From NCBI GenBank assembly GCA_902766515.1, contig CACXEB010000232.1, forward strand, positions 1 to 14,310: DNA of 14,310 nucleotides, given 5' to 3'. Every line of letters begins with the position of its first letter. Position 1 is the stretch's first letter. Below are positions 1 to 7,113 of the stretch, piece after piece. This DNA is from an uncultured Eubacteriales bacterium. GTDB lineage: Bacteria > Bacillota_A > Clostridia > Christensenellales > Aristaeellaceae. The translations under genes were made by a program, and so were the position numbers. Under the pieces are notes generated by a model. That model saw only the letters and a list, made by a program, of their open reading frames with translations, searched no databases and was not told the DNA's origin.

Positions 1-585
1 CACGTCCAGCGCCTCGGCCTGGTACAGCTGGTCATGCTGCTTCCGGAAGGCTTCCAGCACCACGTCCATGGCGTTTTCCACCGTCGCCTTCGTCCGGTCG
101 GCGTTCTCACCGGTCACGCCGCGCTCATCCAGCTTGCGGTAATTGGTCAGCATTTTGAGCACCGTCGGCAGGTAGTACGACATGAAGCGCCGGATCTGCG
201 GGGCCTTGTCGGGCTTGTCCGCCACGGTGGTGAAGATGCGCCGCGAAATATCCTCCAGGCTGTCGATTTTCCGGGTGAGCTCCGGATCGGCGATGCCCGC
301 GTTCTCCTCCCGGATCTGGTCGAGCATCTCCATGCCCTGGGCCACCATCTGATCGACCGTCGGGCTGCCGGTCTGCTGGGCCGGCCGCTGCGGCGGCGCT
401 TTCTGGCTGGTATCCAGGCCCGTCGCCATGGTATATACCACCCATCCGACCAGCGCGCACAGCCCGGCCAGGATCACAAAGTGGATCGGCTTATCCAGCG
501 GCAGGAATGAGGCGTACGCCGCGGCTATGATTCCGGCCGCGACACCGCCTGCCACATACGGCTTGCGCGTCTTCTTTTTTTTCAT
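1..585 (-). CDS. xpaC: XpaC-family membrane protein (5-bromo-4-chloroindolyl phosphate hydrolysis family), 3' end cut off by window edge
   Basis: Reading the minus strand from an ATG at 585 gives 195 codons with no stop before the window edge, so the C-terminus is missing. The protein starts with a lysine-rich segment (MKKKKTRKP). Two hydrophobic helices follow, at about residues 10-28 and 34-54, then a Gln/Pro-rich linker and a soluble helical domain. That domain contains DKAPQIRRFMSYYLPTVLKM (about residues 126-145), the pattern I associate with the XpaC family. XpaC proteins are usually a little over 200 residues, so little is missing. A purine-rich site (GGGAGGAGGAAG, 594-605) lies about 8 bases upstream of the ATG. 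The family's biochemical role is poorly defined. Known homologues are often followed by a TelA-like toxic-anion-resistance gene, which would lie outside the window. Family call fairly sure, function unknown. Confidence 0.82.
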   Translation of the reverse strand, partial: MKKKKTRKPYVAGGVAAGIIAAAYASFLPLDKPIHFVILAGLCALVGWVVYTMATGLDTSQKAPPQRPAQQTGSPTVDQMVAQGMEMLDQIREENAGIADPELTRKIDSLEDISRRIFTTVADKPDKAPQIRRFMSYYLPTVLKMLTNYRKLDERGVTGENADRTKATVENAMDVVLEAFRKQHDQLYQAEALDV

Positions 586-632
586 GCGTCCGACTTCCTC
601 CTCCCGCTCCGTCGCCTGAAAGTTCCGCGCAA

Positions 633-661
633 AGTATATCATAATCGCCTTTTTTTCACAA
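633..661 (-). promoter_or_regulatory. Predicted sigma-A promoter of the XpaC-family gene
   Basis: On the minus strand a -35 TTGTGA (661-656), a 17-base spacer and a -10 TATACT (638-633) precede the XpaC-family start at 585. This gives a leader of about 40 bases. The match is 4 of 6 at -35 and 5 of 6 at -10. No operator-like repeat was recognised next to it. Confidence 0.55.
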
Positions 662-686
662 GACCCGGGCCGTAAAACTTTGGGAG

Positions 687-715
687 TGGACTTTTGGCTG
701 CGACAGGCGTATAAT
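687..715 (+). promoter_or_regulatory. Predicted sigma-A promoter of the DUF1858 gene
   Basis: TGGACT (687-692), a 17-base spacer and a perfect TATAAT (710-715) precede the small gene at 819 by about 100 bases. The leader contains a short G+C-rich inverted repeat, CGGCCGG/CCGGCCG (746-752 / 760-766, 7-base loop), without a U-tract. I assign it no function. Confidence 0.55.
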
Positions 716-818
716 AAGCTCTGCAGCCACCGGCAGGACGGACGCCGGCCGGGGCTGAGCCGGCCGCCGGGCAGGATCAAGGCCCGGCGCGGACCAATCA
801 TGAGGAGGTTTATATATC

Positions 819-1028
819 ATGGCAGAAGCTGTGACCGCTAAAACCCTGATCGGGGAAATCGTCAACAAGCACCCGGAAGCCGTGGATATCCTGCTGTCGA
901 TCGGCATGCATTGCCTGGGCTGCCCCGCGTCCCAGATGGAGTCGCTGGAGGACGCCTGCGCCGTGCACGGCATTCCCGCCGACCAGGTCATCAACGCCAT
1001 CAACGAACGGATCGCCGCCGAAGCGTAA
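819..1028 (+). CDS. DUF1858 / hybrid-cluster-protein-associated redox disulfide domain protein
   Basis: A 69-residue protein made of a single DUF1858-type domain. The hallmark is the segment GMHCLGCPAS with a Cys32-x2-Cys35 pair, following the typical opening in which the peptide (VNKHPEAVDILLSIG) describes a residue 'periodically repeated cluster' helix. A third Cys lies at 47. Such domains occur alone or fused to hybrid-cluster proteins and ScdA/RIC-type iron-sulfur repair proteins. They are thought to act in thiol or cluster redox chemistry, but no reaction has been established for the stand-alone form. AGGAGG (803-808) sits 10 bases before the ATG. The gene is monocistronic, with its own promoter upstream and a strong hairpin directly after it. 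Family call strong; the cellular role is inference. Confidence 0.88.
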   Translation: MAEAVTAKTLIGEIVNKHPEAVDILLSIGMHCLGCPASQMESLEDACAVHGIPADQVINAINERIAAEA

Positions 1029-1042
1029 CGGTCCATCAAAAC

Positions 1043-1090
1043 ACGAGCTGCCGCAGGAACATCCGCCTGCGGCAGCTCGTTTTATATTTC
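1043..1090. terminator. Strong intrinsic terminator between convergent genes
   Basis: A perfect 15-bp stem, ACGAGCTGCCGCAGG (1043-1057) with CCTGCGGCAGCTCGT (1066-1080), encloses an 8-base loop. On the plus strand TTTTATATTTC follows, terminating the DUF1858 transcript. On the minus strand the stem is followed by a shorter TGTTTTG, so it can also end the ctsR-clpC-phosphatase transcript, whose last stop is at 1095. Confidence 0.88.
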
Positions 1091-1094
1091 CTTG

Positions 1095-1784
1095 TCAGTC
1101 CGGCTTCATCTGGATCTGCGGCCTGGACGACGCCTGGCGGAGATGGGCCGTATCGTTGAACAGCTCCAGCCGCGGATAGACCTCCTCGCCCGGCCGGTCC
1201 GGGAACGCCAGGATGATCACCGAGGTGAAGTCGTAGGTCATCGCCGCGGTCACATAGGGAAACGGCAGCGAGAGCAGATGCGCCAGCACGCAGGCACCGG
1301 AGCCGCCGTGGCTGAAAAGCGCCACCGTCCGGTCCGTATCCCCTTCGCAATGGTACCGCCGGCCGGTCCGATGGTAGCCAAGCTCCGCCATCACCCCGTC
1401 AAACTGCCCGGTCACCTCGTCATAGCACTTTGTCGCGGCGTTATGTACATAGTACGGGTGGCGGCGCCAGCCGTCGACACTCATATCCGCGTCTTCTTCG
1501 GTCATGATGCGGTCGCTGAGCGTCCATGGATGGCCGTTTTCCGGCAGATCCGGTCCGCCCCAGGTGATTTCATGCATGAACGGCAGGATCCGGATGGGCA
1601 GTCCGAGCTTGTCCGCCGTATAGGAAGCTGTCTGCCGCGCGCGGCCCATCGGGGAGCTGAAGATCCGGGAAATGCCTTCCCGTTCGAGGCGTCCGGCCAC
1701 CAGCGCGGCCTGCCGGTGACCTGCCTCCGTCAGGCAGTCGTGCTCATAATCCGGGTCGCCGTGCCGTACCATGATCAGCCGCAT
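1095..1784 (-). CDS. Histidine phosphatase (phosphoglycerate mutase-like) family protein
   Basis: A 229-residue cytosolic member of histidine phosphatase branch 1. The phosphate-pocket motif RHG is at residues 7-9 (His8 is the phospho-accepting His). A second pocket arginine lies in SSPMGRARQTA (around 48), a likely acid in MHEITWGG (Glu72), and the second catalytic His in LFSHGGSG (His159). An upstream in-frame ATG at 1799 has no ribosome binding site. Its own bases form GGAGGTG (1797-1791), ideally placed 6 bases before the ATG at 1784, so 1784 is the better start. Substrate cannot be read from sequence; homologues include sugar-phosphate and cobalamin-pathway phosphatases. It lies 61 bases downstream of the membrane-protein gene with no clear terminator between, so it is probably the last gene of the ctsR-clpC operon. 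Confidence 0.85.
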   Translation of the reverse strand: MRLIMVRHGDPDYEHDCLTEAGHRQAALVAGRLEREGISRIFSSPMGRARQTASYTADKLGLPIRILPFMHEITWGGPDLPENGHPWTLSDRIMTEEDADMSVDGWRRHPYYVHNAATKCYDEVTGQFDGVMAELGYHRTGRRYHCEGDTDRTVALFSHGGSGACVLAHLLSLPFPYVTAAMTYDFTSVIILAFPDRPGEEVYPRLELFNDTAHLRQASSRPQIQMKPD

Positions 1785-1845
1785 ACGCAGCACCTCCATT
1801 GATGATTGTTCAGTCTGGTTTTCCGCGATGCGCCGGCATCCGTGA

Positions 1846-2634
1846 TCACTGATGAATCACGTGCCGGTCGTCATCCTGCTTCCGGATGGTCCGCCATTGA
1901 TAGCGGGGCGGCGGCTCCTGGCCGGCCGGCACCGGTCCGATATGGGACTGGTCCGGATCGGGCACCACCTTCTCCAGCCGCTGCGGCGTCCGGACGGTCG
2001 GCGTGCGCACCGGCTGCTGCGGCGGGACGGCATTCGGCAGCGTCCGCGTGGCGCCCGGCGCACCGAAGAACTGGCGCTGGGGTTCCGGCGCCGTCCGCCT
2101 GACGGGCGGCGGCCTGCGCTGCCGGCGGCGCTGGTGCTTCGCGGCCGGATGGGTCGCCCCATTGACCAGCGCTGCGCGATGGATCAGCTGCAGGAGGCAG
2201 CCGAATACAATGACCGGATAGGGAGCCGCGTAGGCCAGGCGCCACCAGTCCGTCCACTGCAGGCTGTACAGGCCCAGGTTCAGCCCGCCCCAGAAGCACC
2301 CGGCGCAGACCGGAATCAGGACCGCGCAGGCCACCGTCCGTTTGCGCAGCCGGAGCACCACCACGCCGAAGATGACCATGCCCAGCAGGAACAGCATCTG
2401 CGCAAACAGCCTGCGGAAATCATCCCGCTCCAGCATATAGCCCAGCTGGGGCCAGATCGAGACCCCCATTTTCCGGTTGGCATGGATCAGCGCGTCCAGC
2501 CAGACGCGGCTGGTGTCGATCTGCATATAGGCGGCGCAGCCGCTCACCAGGATCAGCGCGACCGCCCCGTACAGCATCCATCGCGCACCCCAGGTAGGCC
2601 GGCCGACGGGCGCTGCTGTCTGTGTTCTGCGCAT
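1846..2634 (-). CDS. Hypothetical four-helix membrane protein with basic proline-rich tail, coupled to clpC
   Basis: 262 residues, not recognised as a known family. Four hydrophobic segments are visible at about residues 18-36, 77-95, 101-123 and 134-152. A hydrophilic stretch of about 40 residues with Trp and Arg lies between helices 1 and 2. The last 105 residues are rich in Arg, Pro and Gln and look disordered. The ribosome binding site AAAGGAGGA overlaps the clpC stop codon and the intergenic gap is 11 bases, so translation is probably coupled to clpC. Co-transcription under CtsR suggests a link to protein stress or envelope quality control, but that rests on position alone. The tail is very G+C rich, which can allow long open frames by chance; the membrane half and the start signal make the gene itself credible. 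Confidence 0.7.
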   Translation of the reverse strand: MRRTQTAAPVGRPTWGARWMLYGAVALILVSGCAAYMQIDTSRVWLDALIHANRKMGVSIWPQLGYMLERDDFRRLFAQMLFLLGMVIFGVVVLRLRKRTVACAVLIPVCAGCFWGGLNLGLYSLQWTDWWRLAYAAPYPVIVFGCLLQLIHRAALVNGATHPAAKHQRRRQRRPPPVRRTAPEPQRQFFGAPGATRTLPNAVPPQQPVRTPTVRTPQRLEKVVPDPDQSHIGPVPAGQEPPPRYQWRTIRKQDDDRHVIHQ

Positions 2635-2645
2635 GGCGTCCTCCT

Positions 2646-5126
2646 TTATTCAATCAGGAGGGGTTCCCCGTCCGCGATCCGGACCGGTTCCCCGGTGGTC
2701 AGCAGGATTTCGCCCGTGTCCGACAGGCCCGCAAAGACATGGTCACCCATGTGGATCGCCCCGCTGAGCAGCGCTTCGCTGAGGGTATCCTCCAGCTTGC
2801 GCTGGATCGCCCGGCGCAGGGGCCGTGCGCCGTACTGCTCATCAAAACCGCTTTCCGCCAGCATCGCGATCACATCGTCCGAGCAGGTCAGGTCGATACC
2901 CTGCTCCCGCACGCGGTTCTCCACCTCATGGGTCAGCAGCCCGGCGATGCGGATGATGTCGCCGCGGTTCAGTGAATGGAAGACCACCGTCTCGTCAATG
3001 CGGTTCAGGAACTCGGGCCGGAAGCTGCGCCGGACCTCGGAAAGCACCTTCTCCTTCATCTCGGAATAGCTGTACGCATGGCCTTCCCCGCCGCCGAAAC
3101 CGATGCTGCCCGCCCGGATCGCCTGGGTGCCCGCGTTGGAGGTCATCACGATGACCGTGTTCGCGAACGACGTCACATGGCCCATGTTGTCCGTCAGGCG
3201 GCCGTCCTCCAGGATCTGCAGCAGGACGTTGAACACGTCCGGATGCGCCTTTTCCATCTCGTCGAACAGCACGACGCTGTACGGCTTGCGGCGGACCGCT
3301 TCGGTCAGCTGGCCGCCGTCCTCATATCCGACATAGCCGGGCGGGGAGCCGACCATCCGCGCGGCGGTATGCTTTTCCATGTATTCCGACATGTCCAGGC
3401 GGATCATGGCGTTTTCGTCACCGAACAGCGACTGGGCCAGGGCTTTGCACAGCTCGGTCTTGCCCACGCCCGTCGGGCCCAGGAAGAGGAAGGAACCCAT
3501 CGGCCGCTTCGGGTGCTTGAGCCCCGCCCGGGCACGGCGGACGGCGCGGCTGACGGCGCTGACCGCTTCCTCCTGGCCGATCACGCGCCTGTGCAGCTCT
3601 TCCTCCAGGTGCATCAGCCGGTCCGCCTCGCGCTCGGTCAGGCGTTCGGTGGGAATGCCCGTCCACAGGGCGACCACATTGGCGATGTCATCCGCCGTCA
3701 CGCGGCCGGCCAGCTCGCGCTTCCGGTCCTCCCAGGCGTCCCGCGCCTCCGTCATCTGGTTTTCCAGATGGGTCTCCTGGTCGCGCAGCCGGGCGGCATG
3801 CTCATAATCCTGGCAGGCGATGGCCTCGTCCTTTTCGTCCCGGAGCTGGCGGAGCTCTTCCTCCTGGGAGCGCTGGTCCAGCGGCGTCGGCACGCGCATG
3901 CGCACCCGGGAGGCAGCCTCGTCCATCAGGTCGATCGCCTTGTCCGGCTCAAACCGGTCCTGGATGTAGCGCCTGGACAGCGTCACCGCCGCCTTCAGTG
4001 CCTCGTCCGTGATGGTCAGGTGATGATGCTCCTCATACAGGTGCCTGAGCCCCTTGAGGATCTCCAGGGTGGTGTCGTCGTCCGGCTCCTCGACGGTGAT
4101 CGGCTGGAAACGCCGGCACAGCGCGGCGTCCTTTTCAACGTACTTGCGGTAATCCTCCCGGGTGGTCGCGCCGATGATCTGGATATCCCCGCGCGCGAGC
4201 GCCGGCTTCAGCAGCGACGCCGCGTCCATGGGGCCGTCCGATCGGCCGGCGCCGATCAGCTGCTGCATTTCATCCACGAACAGGATCACGTTGCCGGCCT
4301 TCCGCGTGTCCTCGATGACGGCGTGCATGCGCTCCTCCAGGTCGCCGCGGTATTTGCTGCCCGCGATGATCCGGGAGACGTCCAGCCCGACCAGCCGCTT
4401 GTCGCGCAGCACCGCCGGGGCCTGCGGACTGATCATCAGCTGGGCCAGCCCCTCCGCCACGGCGCTCTTGCCCACGCCGGGCTCGCCGATGAGCACCGGA
4501 TTGTTCTTGGTACGGCGGGAAAGGATCTGGACGATGCGGTCGGTCTCGCGTTCACGCCCGATGACCGGGTCCAGCTTGCCTTCCCGCGCCGCCTGGGTCA
4601 GGTCGCGTCCGAACTGGAGGAAGGCCGCCTCATCGGTCGGCTGCGCCTCCCGGACGCCTTCCCTGCCAAGCTGTATCTGGATCGGGCCGGTTCCCTTGTT
4701 CTCCTGGTCATAGACGATCCCCTGCATCAGCTCTTCCGGATTGCAGCCCATGCCGGTCAGGATCTTGATGGCGGAAGCATCCCGCTCCATGAGCAGGGCG
4801 CGCCACAGGTGGGCGCAGGTGACCAGCGCCTTGCCGCCCTGGGCCGCGCTGACGACCGCCTGCTCCATGATATGTTTGAGGTGCTCGGACAGCTCCAGCT
4901 TGGACGGCGGCTCCTTGCCCTCGCCCAGGATCTGCTGCAGCGCCTCCGTCACGGATTTGACGTTCACATGCGGCGGCATGGTCGGCAGCATGATGCGTCC
5001 CACCGTCAGCAGGCCCACCAGCAGGTGGTCGGAATCAATAAAGTGATGATGGAATTTGAGGGCGGTCTGCCGCGCCACGTTCACGGCGCTCTGGGCCCGG
5101 TAATCAAATCGTCCGAAAATAGGCAT
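2646..5126 (-). CDS. clpC: ATP-dependent Clp protease ATP-binding subunit ClpC
   Basis: An 826-residue AAA+ unfoldase, close to the usual ClpC length. In order: the N-terminal Clp repeat domain (1-145); D1 with Walker A GEPGVGKS (214-221), pore loop KYRG (258-261) and Walker B VILFVDE (280-286); a middle region with a UVR-type motif YEHAARLRDQE (441-451); D2 with Walker A GPTGVGKT (550-557), pore loop GYVG (597-600) and Walker B VVLFDE (618-623); then sensor-2 GARPLRR (766-772). All ATPase motifs are intact. It would feed unfolded proteins to ClpP, which is not in the window. It starts four bases after the ctsR stop, with only a modest AAGGAA site upstream, consistent with translational coupling. 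The middle region and UVR element distinguish ClpC from ClpA, ClpB and ClpE. Confidence 0.96.
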   Translation of the reverse strand: MPIFGRFDYRAQSAVNVARQTALKFHHHFIDSDHLLVGLLTVGRIMLPTMPPHVNVKSVTEALQQILGEGKEPPSKLELSEHLKHIMEQAVVSAAQGGKALVTCAHLWRALLMERDASAIKILTGMGCNPEELMQGIVYDQENKGTGPIQIQLGREGVREAQPTDEAAFLQFGRDLTQAAREGKLDPVIGRERETDRIVQILSRRTKNNPVLIGEPGVGKSAVAEGLAQLMISPQAPAVLRDKRLVGLDVSRIIAGSKYRGDLEERMHAVIEDTRKAGNVILFVDEMQQLIGAGRSDGPMDAASLLKPALARGDIQIIGATTREDYRKYVEKDAALCRRFQPITVEEPDDDTTLEILKGLRHLYEEHHHLTITDEALKAAVTLSRRYIQDRFEPDKAIDLMDEAASRVRMRVPTPLDQRSQEEELRQLRDEKDEAIACQDYEHAARLRDQETHLENQMTEARDAWEDRKRELAGRVTADDIANVVALWTGIPTERLTEREADRLMHLEEELHRRVIGQEEAVSAVSRAVRRARAGLKHPKRPMGSFLFLGPTGVGKTELCKALAQSLFGDENAMIRLDMSEYMEKHTAARMVGSPPGYVGYEDGGQLTEAVRRKPYSVVLFDEMEKAHPDVFNVLLQILEDGRLTDNMGHVTSFANTVIVMTSNAGTQAIRAGSIGFGGGEGHAYSYSEMKEKVLSEVRRSFRPEFLNRIDETVVFHSLNRGDIIRIAGLLTHEVENRVREQGIDLTCSDDVIAMLAESGFDEQYGARPLRRAIQRKLEDTLSEALLSGAIHMGDHVFAGLSDTGEILLTTGEPVRIADGEPLLIE

Positions 5127-5130
5127 CTGT

Positions 5131-5652
5131 TCAGGAATTCCTTTCTTCCCTAATAATCAGTGCGGTCGTCTGCCGGTGCTCCGACTGGATCCGGCGGGCC
5201 ACCGCCAGCAGCATGTTGCGCATGACTTTGGCGCGCAGCGCGTTCTTGAGTTCCTCCGGGATCGGCACGGCCAGCGACTGCGGGGACAGGGCTGCCGCGA
5301 TCAGGCTCGCGTCCGTCGCGGTGATCGCGCCGCTGACCGCCAGCTGCCTGAGCAGCAGGCGGGCCTCCGGCTCCGTCAGGCTCGCGCCCACCCGTTCCCG
5401 GATCAGGTATTCGAGGTGGTCCGTCGGGCTGGTCTCCACGTGCACGATGCGGATGCAGCCGCCGCCGCCCCGCCGGGACTCGATCATGTAGCCGTGCTCC
5501 GGGGTGAAGCGTGTGGAAAGCACGTAATTGATCTGTGACGGCGCGCAGTGGAAATACTCCGCCAGCTCGTTGCGGCGAAGCTCCACCCCGTCGGTTTCCG
5601 CCGCGCCGATCATCTCTTTGATAAAGCTTTCAATGGTATCACTGAGTCTCAT
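5131..5652 (-). CDS. ctsR: Transcriptional repressor CtsR
   Basis: A 173-residue class III heat-shock repressor. The winged helix-turn-helix occupies about residues 1-72 and includes RRNELAEYFHCAPSQINYVL and the wing RRGGGG (60-65), the glycine loop known to act as the heat sensor in Bacillus and Geobacillus CtsR. The position after the glycines, usually Tyr, is Cys66 here. The C-terminal helical dimerisation domain follows. The ATG at 5652 matches the family N-terminus. The open frame extends far upstream, but only as antisense of the CobW gene. The ribosome binding site is weak. The gene heads the operon and is preceded by a CtsR operator, so it is self-regulating. mcsA and mcsB do not follow, unlike in Bacillus subtilis. 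Confidence 0.95.
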   Translation of the reverse strand: MRLSDTIESFIKEMIGAAETDGVELRRNELAEYFHCAPSQINYVLSTRFTPEHGYMIESRRGGGGCIRIVHVETSPTDHLEYLIRERVGASLTEPEARLLLRQLAVSGAITATDASLIAAALSPQSLAVPIPEELKNALRAKVMRNMLLAVARRIQSEHRQTTALIIREERNS

Positions 5653-5702
5653 TGTCTGCGCCCGCTTTCTGTCTGCCGCTGTGGTTTGTTTTGTCAGAGT
5701 AC

Positions 5703-5719
5703 TTTGACCTACTTTGACC
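5703..5719 (-). promoter_or_regulatory. CtsR operator (tandem heptad)
   Basis: On the minus strand GGTCAAA (5719-5713), GTA, GGTCAAA (5709-5703) is an exact match to the known CtsR box, two direct heptads separated by three bases. It begins 6 bases after the -10 element of the ctsR promoter and so covers the predicted transcription start. Bound CtsR would block initiation. Confidence 0.95.
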
Positions 5720-5725
5720 AACAGG

Positions 5726-5754
5726 AGTATACCATACTTCTTCCGAAGATGCAA
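5726..5754 (-). promoter_or_regulatory. Promoter of the ctsR-clpC operon
   Basis: On the minus strand TTGCAT (5754-5749), a 17-base spacer and TATACT (5731-5726) are followed at once by the CtsR heptads. This spacing supports the promoter call. The expected leader to the ctsR ATG is about 67 bases. Confidence 0.75.
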
Positions 5755-5832
5755 GTTCAAAGCGGACGCCGGCGGAATTTTTACATCTTTTTCCTGATTT
5801 TTATGAGAATCATGACAAATTCTTGACGGGAC

Positions 5833-5861
5833 TTGCATTTGCAATCTTTTCGTGCTATAAC
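5833..5861 (+). promoter_or_regulatory. Promoter of the CobW-GTPase/RseC/trxA operon
   Basis: TTGCAT (5833-5838), a 17-base spacer and TATAAC (5856-5861), with a TG two bases before the -10 as in extended -10 promoters. About 35-55 bases of leader precede the first gene. Just upstream is a small inverted repeat, AGAAT (5806-5810) / ATTCT (5819-5823). It could be a regulator site (a Zur or Fur type protein would fit the genes) but it is too short to name. Confidence 0.6.
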
Positions 5862-5922
5862 GATTTTGCTTCCCGGACCCAGAGCCGCGGGAGGTATTGC
5901 AATGCAAAGGAGCACATGGATC

Positions 5923-7113
5923 ATGGTCAAAATCAATGTCGTTTCCGGCTTCCTGGGCGCCGGAAAAACCACCCTCATCAAAAAGCTGCTGACCGGCCGC
6001 CTCCGCAATGAGAAGGTCGTTCTGCTCGAAAACGAATACGGCGAGATCGGCGTGGACGGCGCGTTCCTGCAGGACGTGGGCATCACGGTGACCGAGCTGA
6101 ACGCCGGCTGCATCTGCTGCACCCTGGCGGGCGATTTCCAGGCGGCGATCGACCAGCTGATCGACACCTATCATCCCGAGCGCATCCTGATCGAGCCGAC
6201 GGGCGTCGGCAAGCTGTCCGAGATCCTGTCCGCCGTCGAAAAGGCGAAACAGCGCCATGCGGACATCGAGATCGGCGGCAGCGCCACCGTGGTGGACGCG
6301 GGCAAGTGCCGCATGTACCTCAAGAACTTCGGCGAATTCTTTATCGATCAGGTCAAGAGCGCTTCCACCGTCATTTTCAGCCGCACGCAGCTGCTGAGCG
6401 CGGAGCGCGTGGAAAAGAGCCGCGCCCTGATTGCCGAAACCCATCCGGACGCCCGCATCATCACCACGCCCTGGGACGACATGGAGCCCGACTTCATCCT
6501 GGACGTGATCGAAAACGGCAAGCCGATCCAGTTCGAGGCGCTGGCGGACGAGGACGAGGACGAACACGAGCATCATCACCATCACGACCATGATCATGAC
6601 GATGATGAGGATGAGCACGAGCATCATCACCACGATCATGACGATGATGATGAGGATGAGCACGAGCATCATCACCACGATCATGACGACGATGACGAGG
6701 ATGAGCACGAGCATCATCACCACGATCATGACGATGACGATGATGAGGACGAGCACGAGCATCATCATGACCATGACCACGAACACGGCCATGAAGGGCA
6801 TCACCATCACCACCATCACGAGGGCGAGCACGACGCGGATGAGGTGTTCCAGAACATCGGTGTGGAGACCGCGCGCCGCTACAGCCGCGATGAGATCAGG
6901 GAAGCGCTCGGCCAGCTGGCGGATGAGGAAGAATACGGCCGCATCCTCCGCGCCAAGGGCGTGCTGCAGGACGAAGCCGGCCAGTGGTTCCAGTTCGACT
7001 ACGTGCCCGGCGAGTGCGACTTCCGCGACAGCGGCGCGGACTATACCGGCCGATTCTGCGTGATCGGCACCCAGATCGACGAAAAGGCGCTCAGGGAGTT
7101 GTTCCACGTATGA
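5923..7113 (+). CDS. CobW/G3E-family GTP-binding protein with His/Asp-rich metal-binding tract
   Basis: A 396-residue G3E GTPase of the CobW (COG0523) type, probably a zinc or other metal chaperone. Walker A is GFLGAGKTT (9-17), with ENEYGEIGVD at 36-45, the metal-binding CxCC as GCICC (62-66) and IEPTG at 90-94. The usual base-recognition NKxD is replaced by SRTQ (153-156). An acidic His-rich linker (about 209-305, roughly 40 His) separates the GTPase from a C-terminal CobW_C domain (about 306-396). Two starts compete. The ATG at 5923 matches the family N-terminus and has AAAGGAG (5906-5912) upstream. An in-frame ATG at 5902 adds seven residues and has GGGAGG (5889-5894) at ideal spacing. 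First gene of a five-gene operon, overlapping the next by ATGA. Confidence 0.92.
   Translation: MVKINVVSGFLGAGKTTLIKKLLTGRLRNEKVVLLENEYGEIGVDGAFLQDVGITVTELNAGCICCTLAGDFQAAIDQLIDTYHPERILIEPTGVGKLSEILSAVEKAKQRHADIEIGGSATVVDAGKCRMYLKNFGEFFIDQVKSASTVIFSRTQLLSAERVEKSRALIAETHPDARIITTPWDDMEPDFILDVIENGKPIQFEALADEDEDEHEHHHHHDHDHDDDEDEHEHHHHDHDDDDEDEHEHHHHDHDDDDEDEHEHHHHDHDDDDDEDEHEHHHDHDHEHGHEGHHHHHHHEGEHDADEVFQNIGVETARRYSRDEIREALGQLADEEEYGRILRAKGVLQDEAGQWFQFDYVPGECDFRDSGADYTGRFCVIGTQIDEKALRELFHV
6553..6786 (+). repeat. 45-bp in-frame tandem repeat encoding the His/Asp tract
   Basis: Three near-identical 45-base units start at 6604, 6649 and 6694, each encoding DEDEHEHHHHDHDDD. Imperfect units flank them (about 6553-6603 and 6742-6786). 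Units differ only at silent third positions (gat/gac, cat/cac). The reading frame is kept throughout, and a further run of seven His codons follows around 6799-6819. Such arrays change copy number easily, so the length may vary among strains. Confidence 0.92.

Noticed and set aside
746..766. Short G+C-rich inverted repeat in the DUF1858 leader
   Set aside because: Only 7 bp, no U-tract and no match to a known riboswitch; may be chance in G+C-rich DNA.
1785..1799. Upstream ATG of the histidine phosphatase at 1799
   Set aside because: No ribosome binding site precedes it. Its bases form the GGAGGTG that serves the ATG at 1784.
1852..3069. 405-codon plus-strand open frame
   Set aside because: It spans the antisense of the membrane-protein gene and the clpC 3' end, has no ribosome binding site, and its His/Arg/Pro/Gln-rich composition is typical of antisense frames.
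2976..5153. 725-codon plus-strand open frame
   Set aside because: It is the exact antisense of clpC, whose ATPase motifs are intact on the minus strand. The frame is open because of high G+C third positions, and it resembles no known protein.
6553..6786. Possible CRISPR-like array
   Set aside because: The 45-bp units are directly adjacent with no spacers and stay in frame inside a CobW gene, so this is a coding tandem repeat.
5653..7107. Long minus-strand open frame continuous with ctsR, with runs of Val/Met/Ile
   Set aside because: It is the antisense of the CobW gene. The hydrophobic repeats are the reverse reading of the His/Asp tandem repeat, and real CtsR homology begins only at the ATG at 5652.
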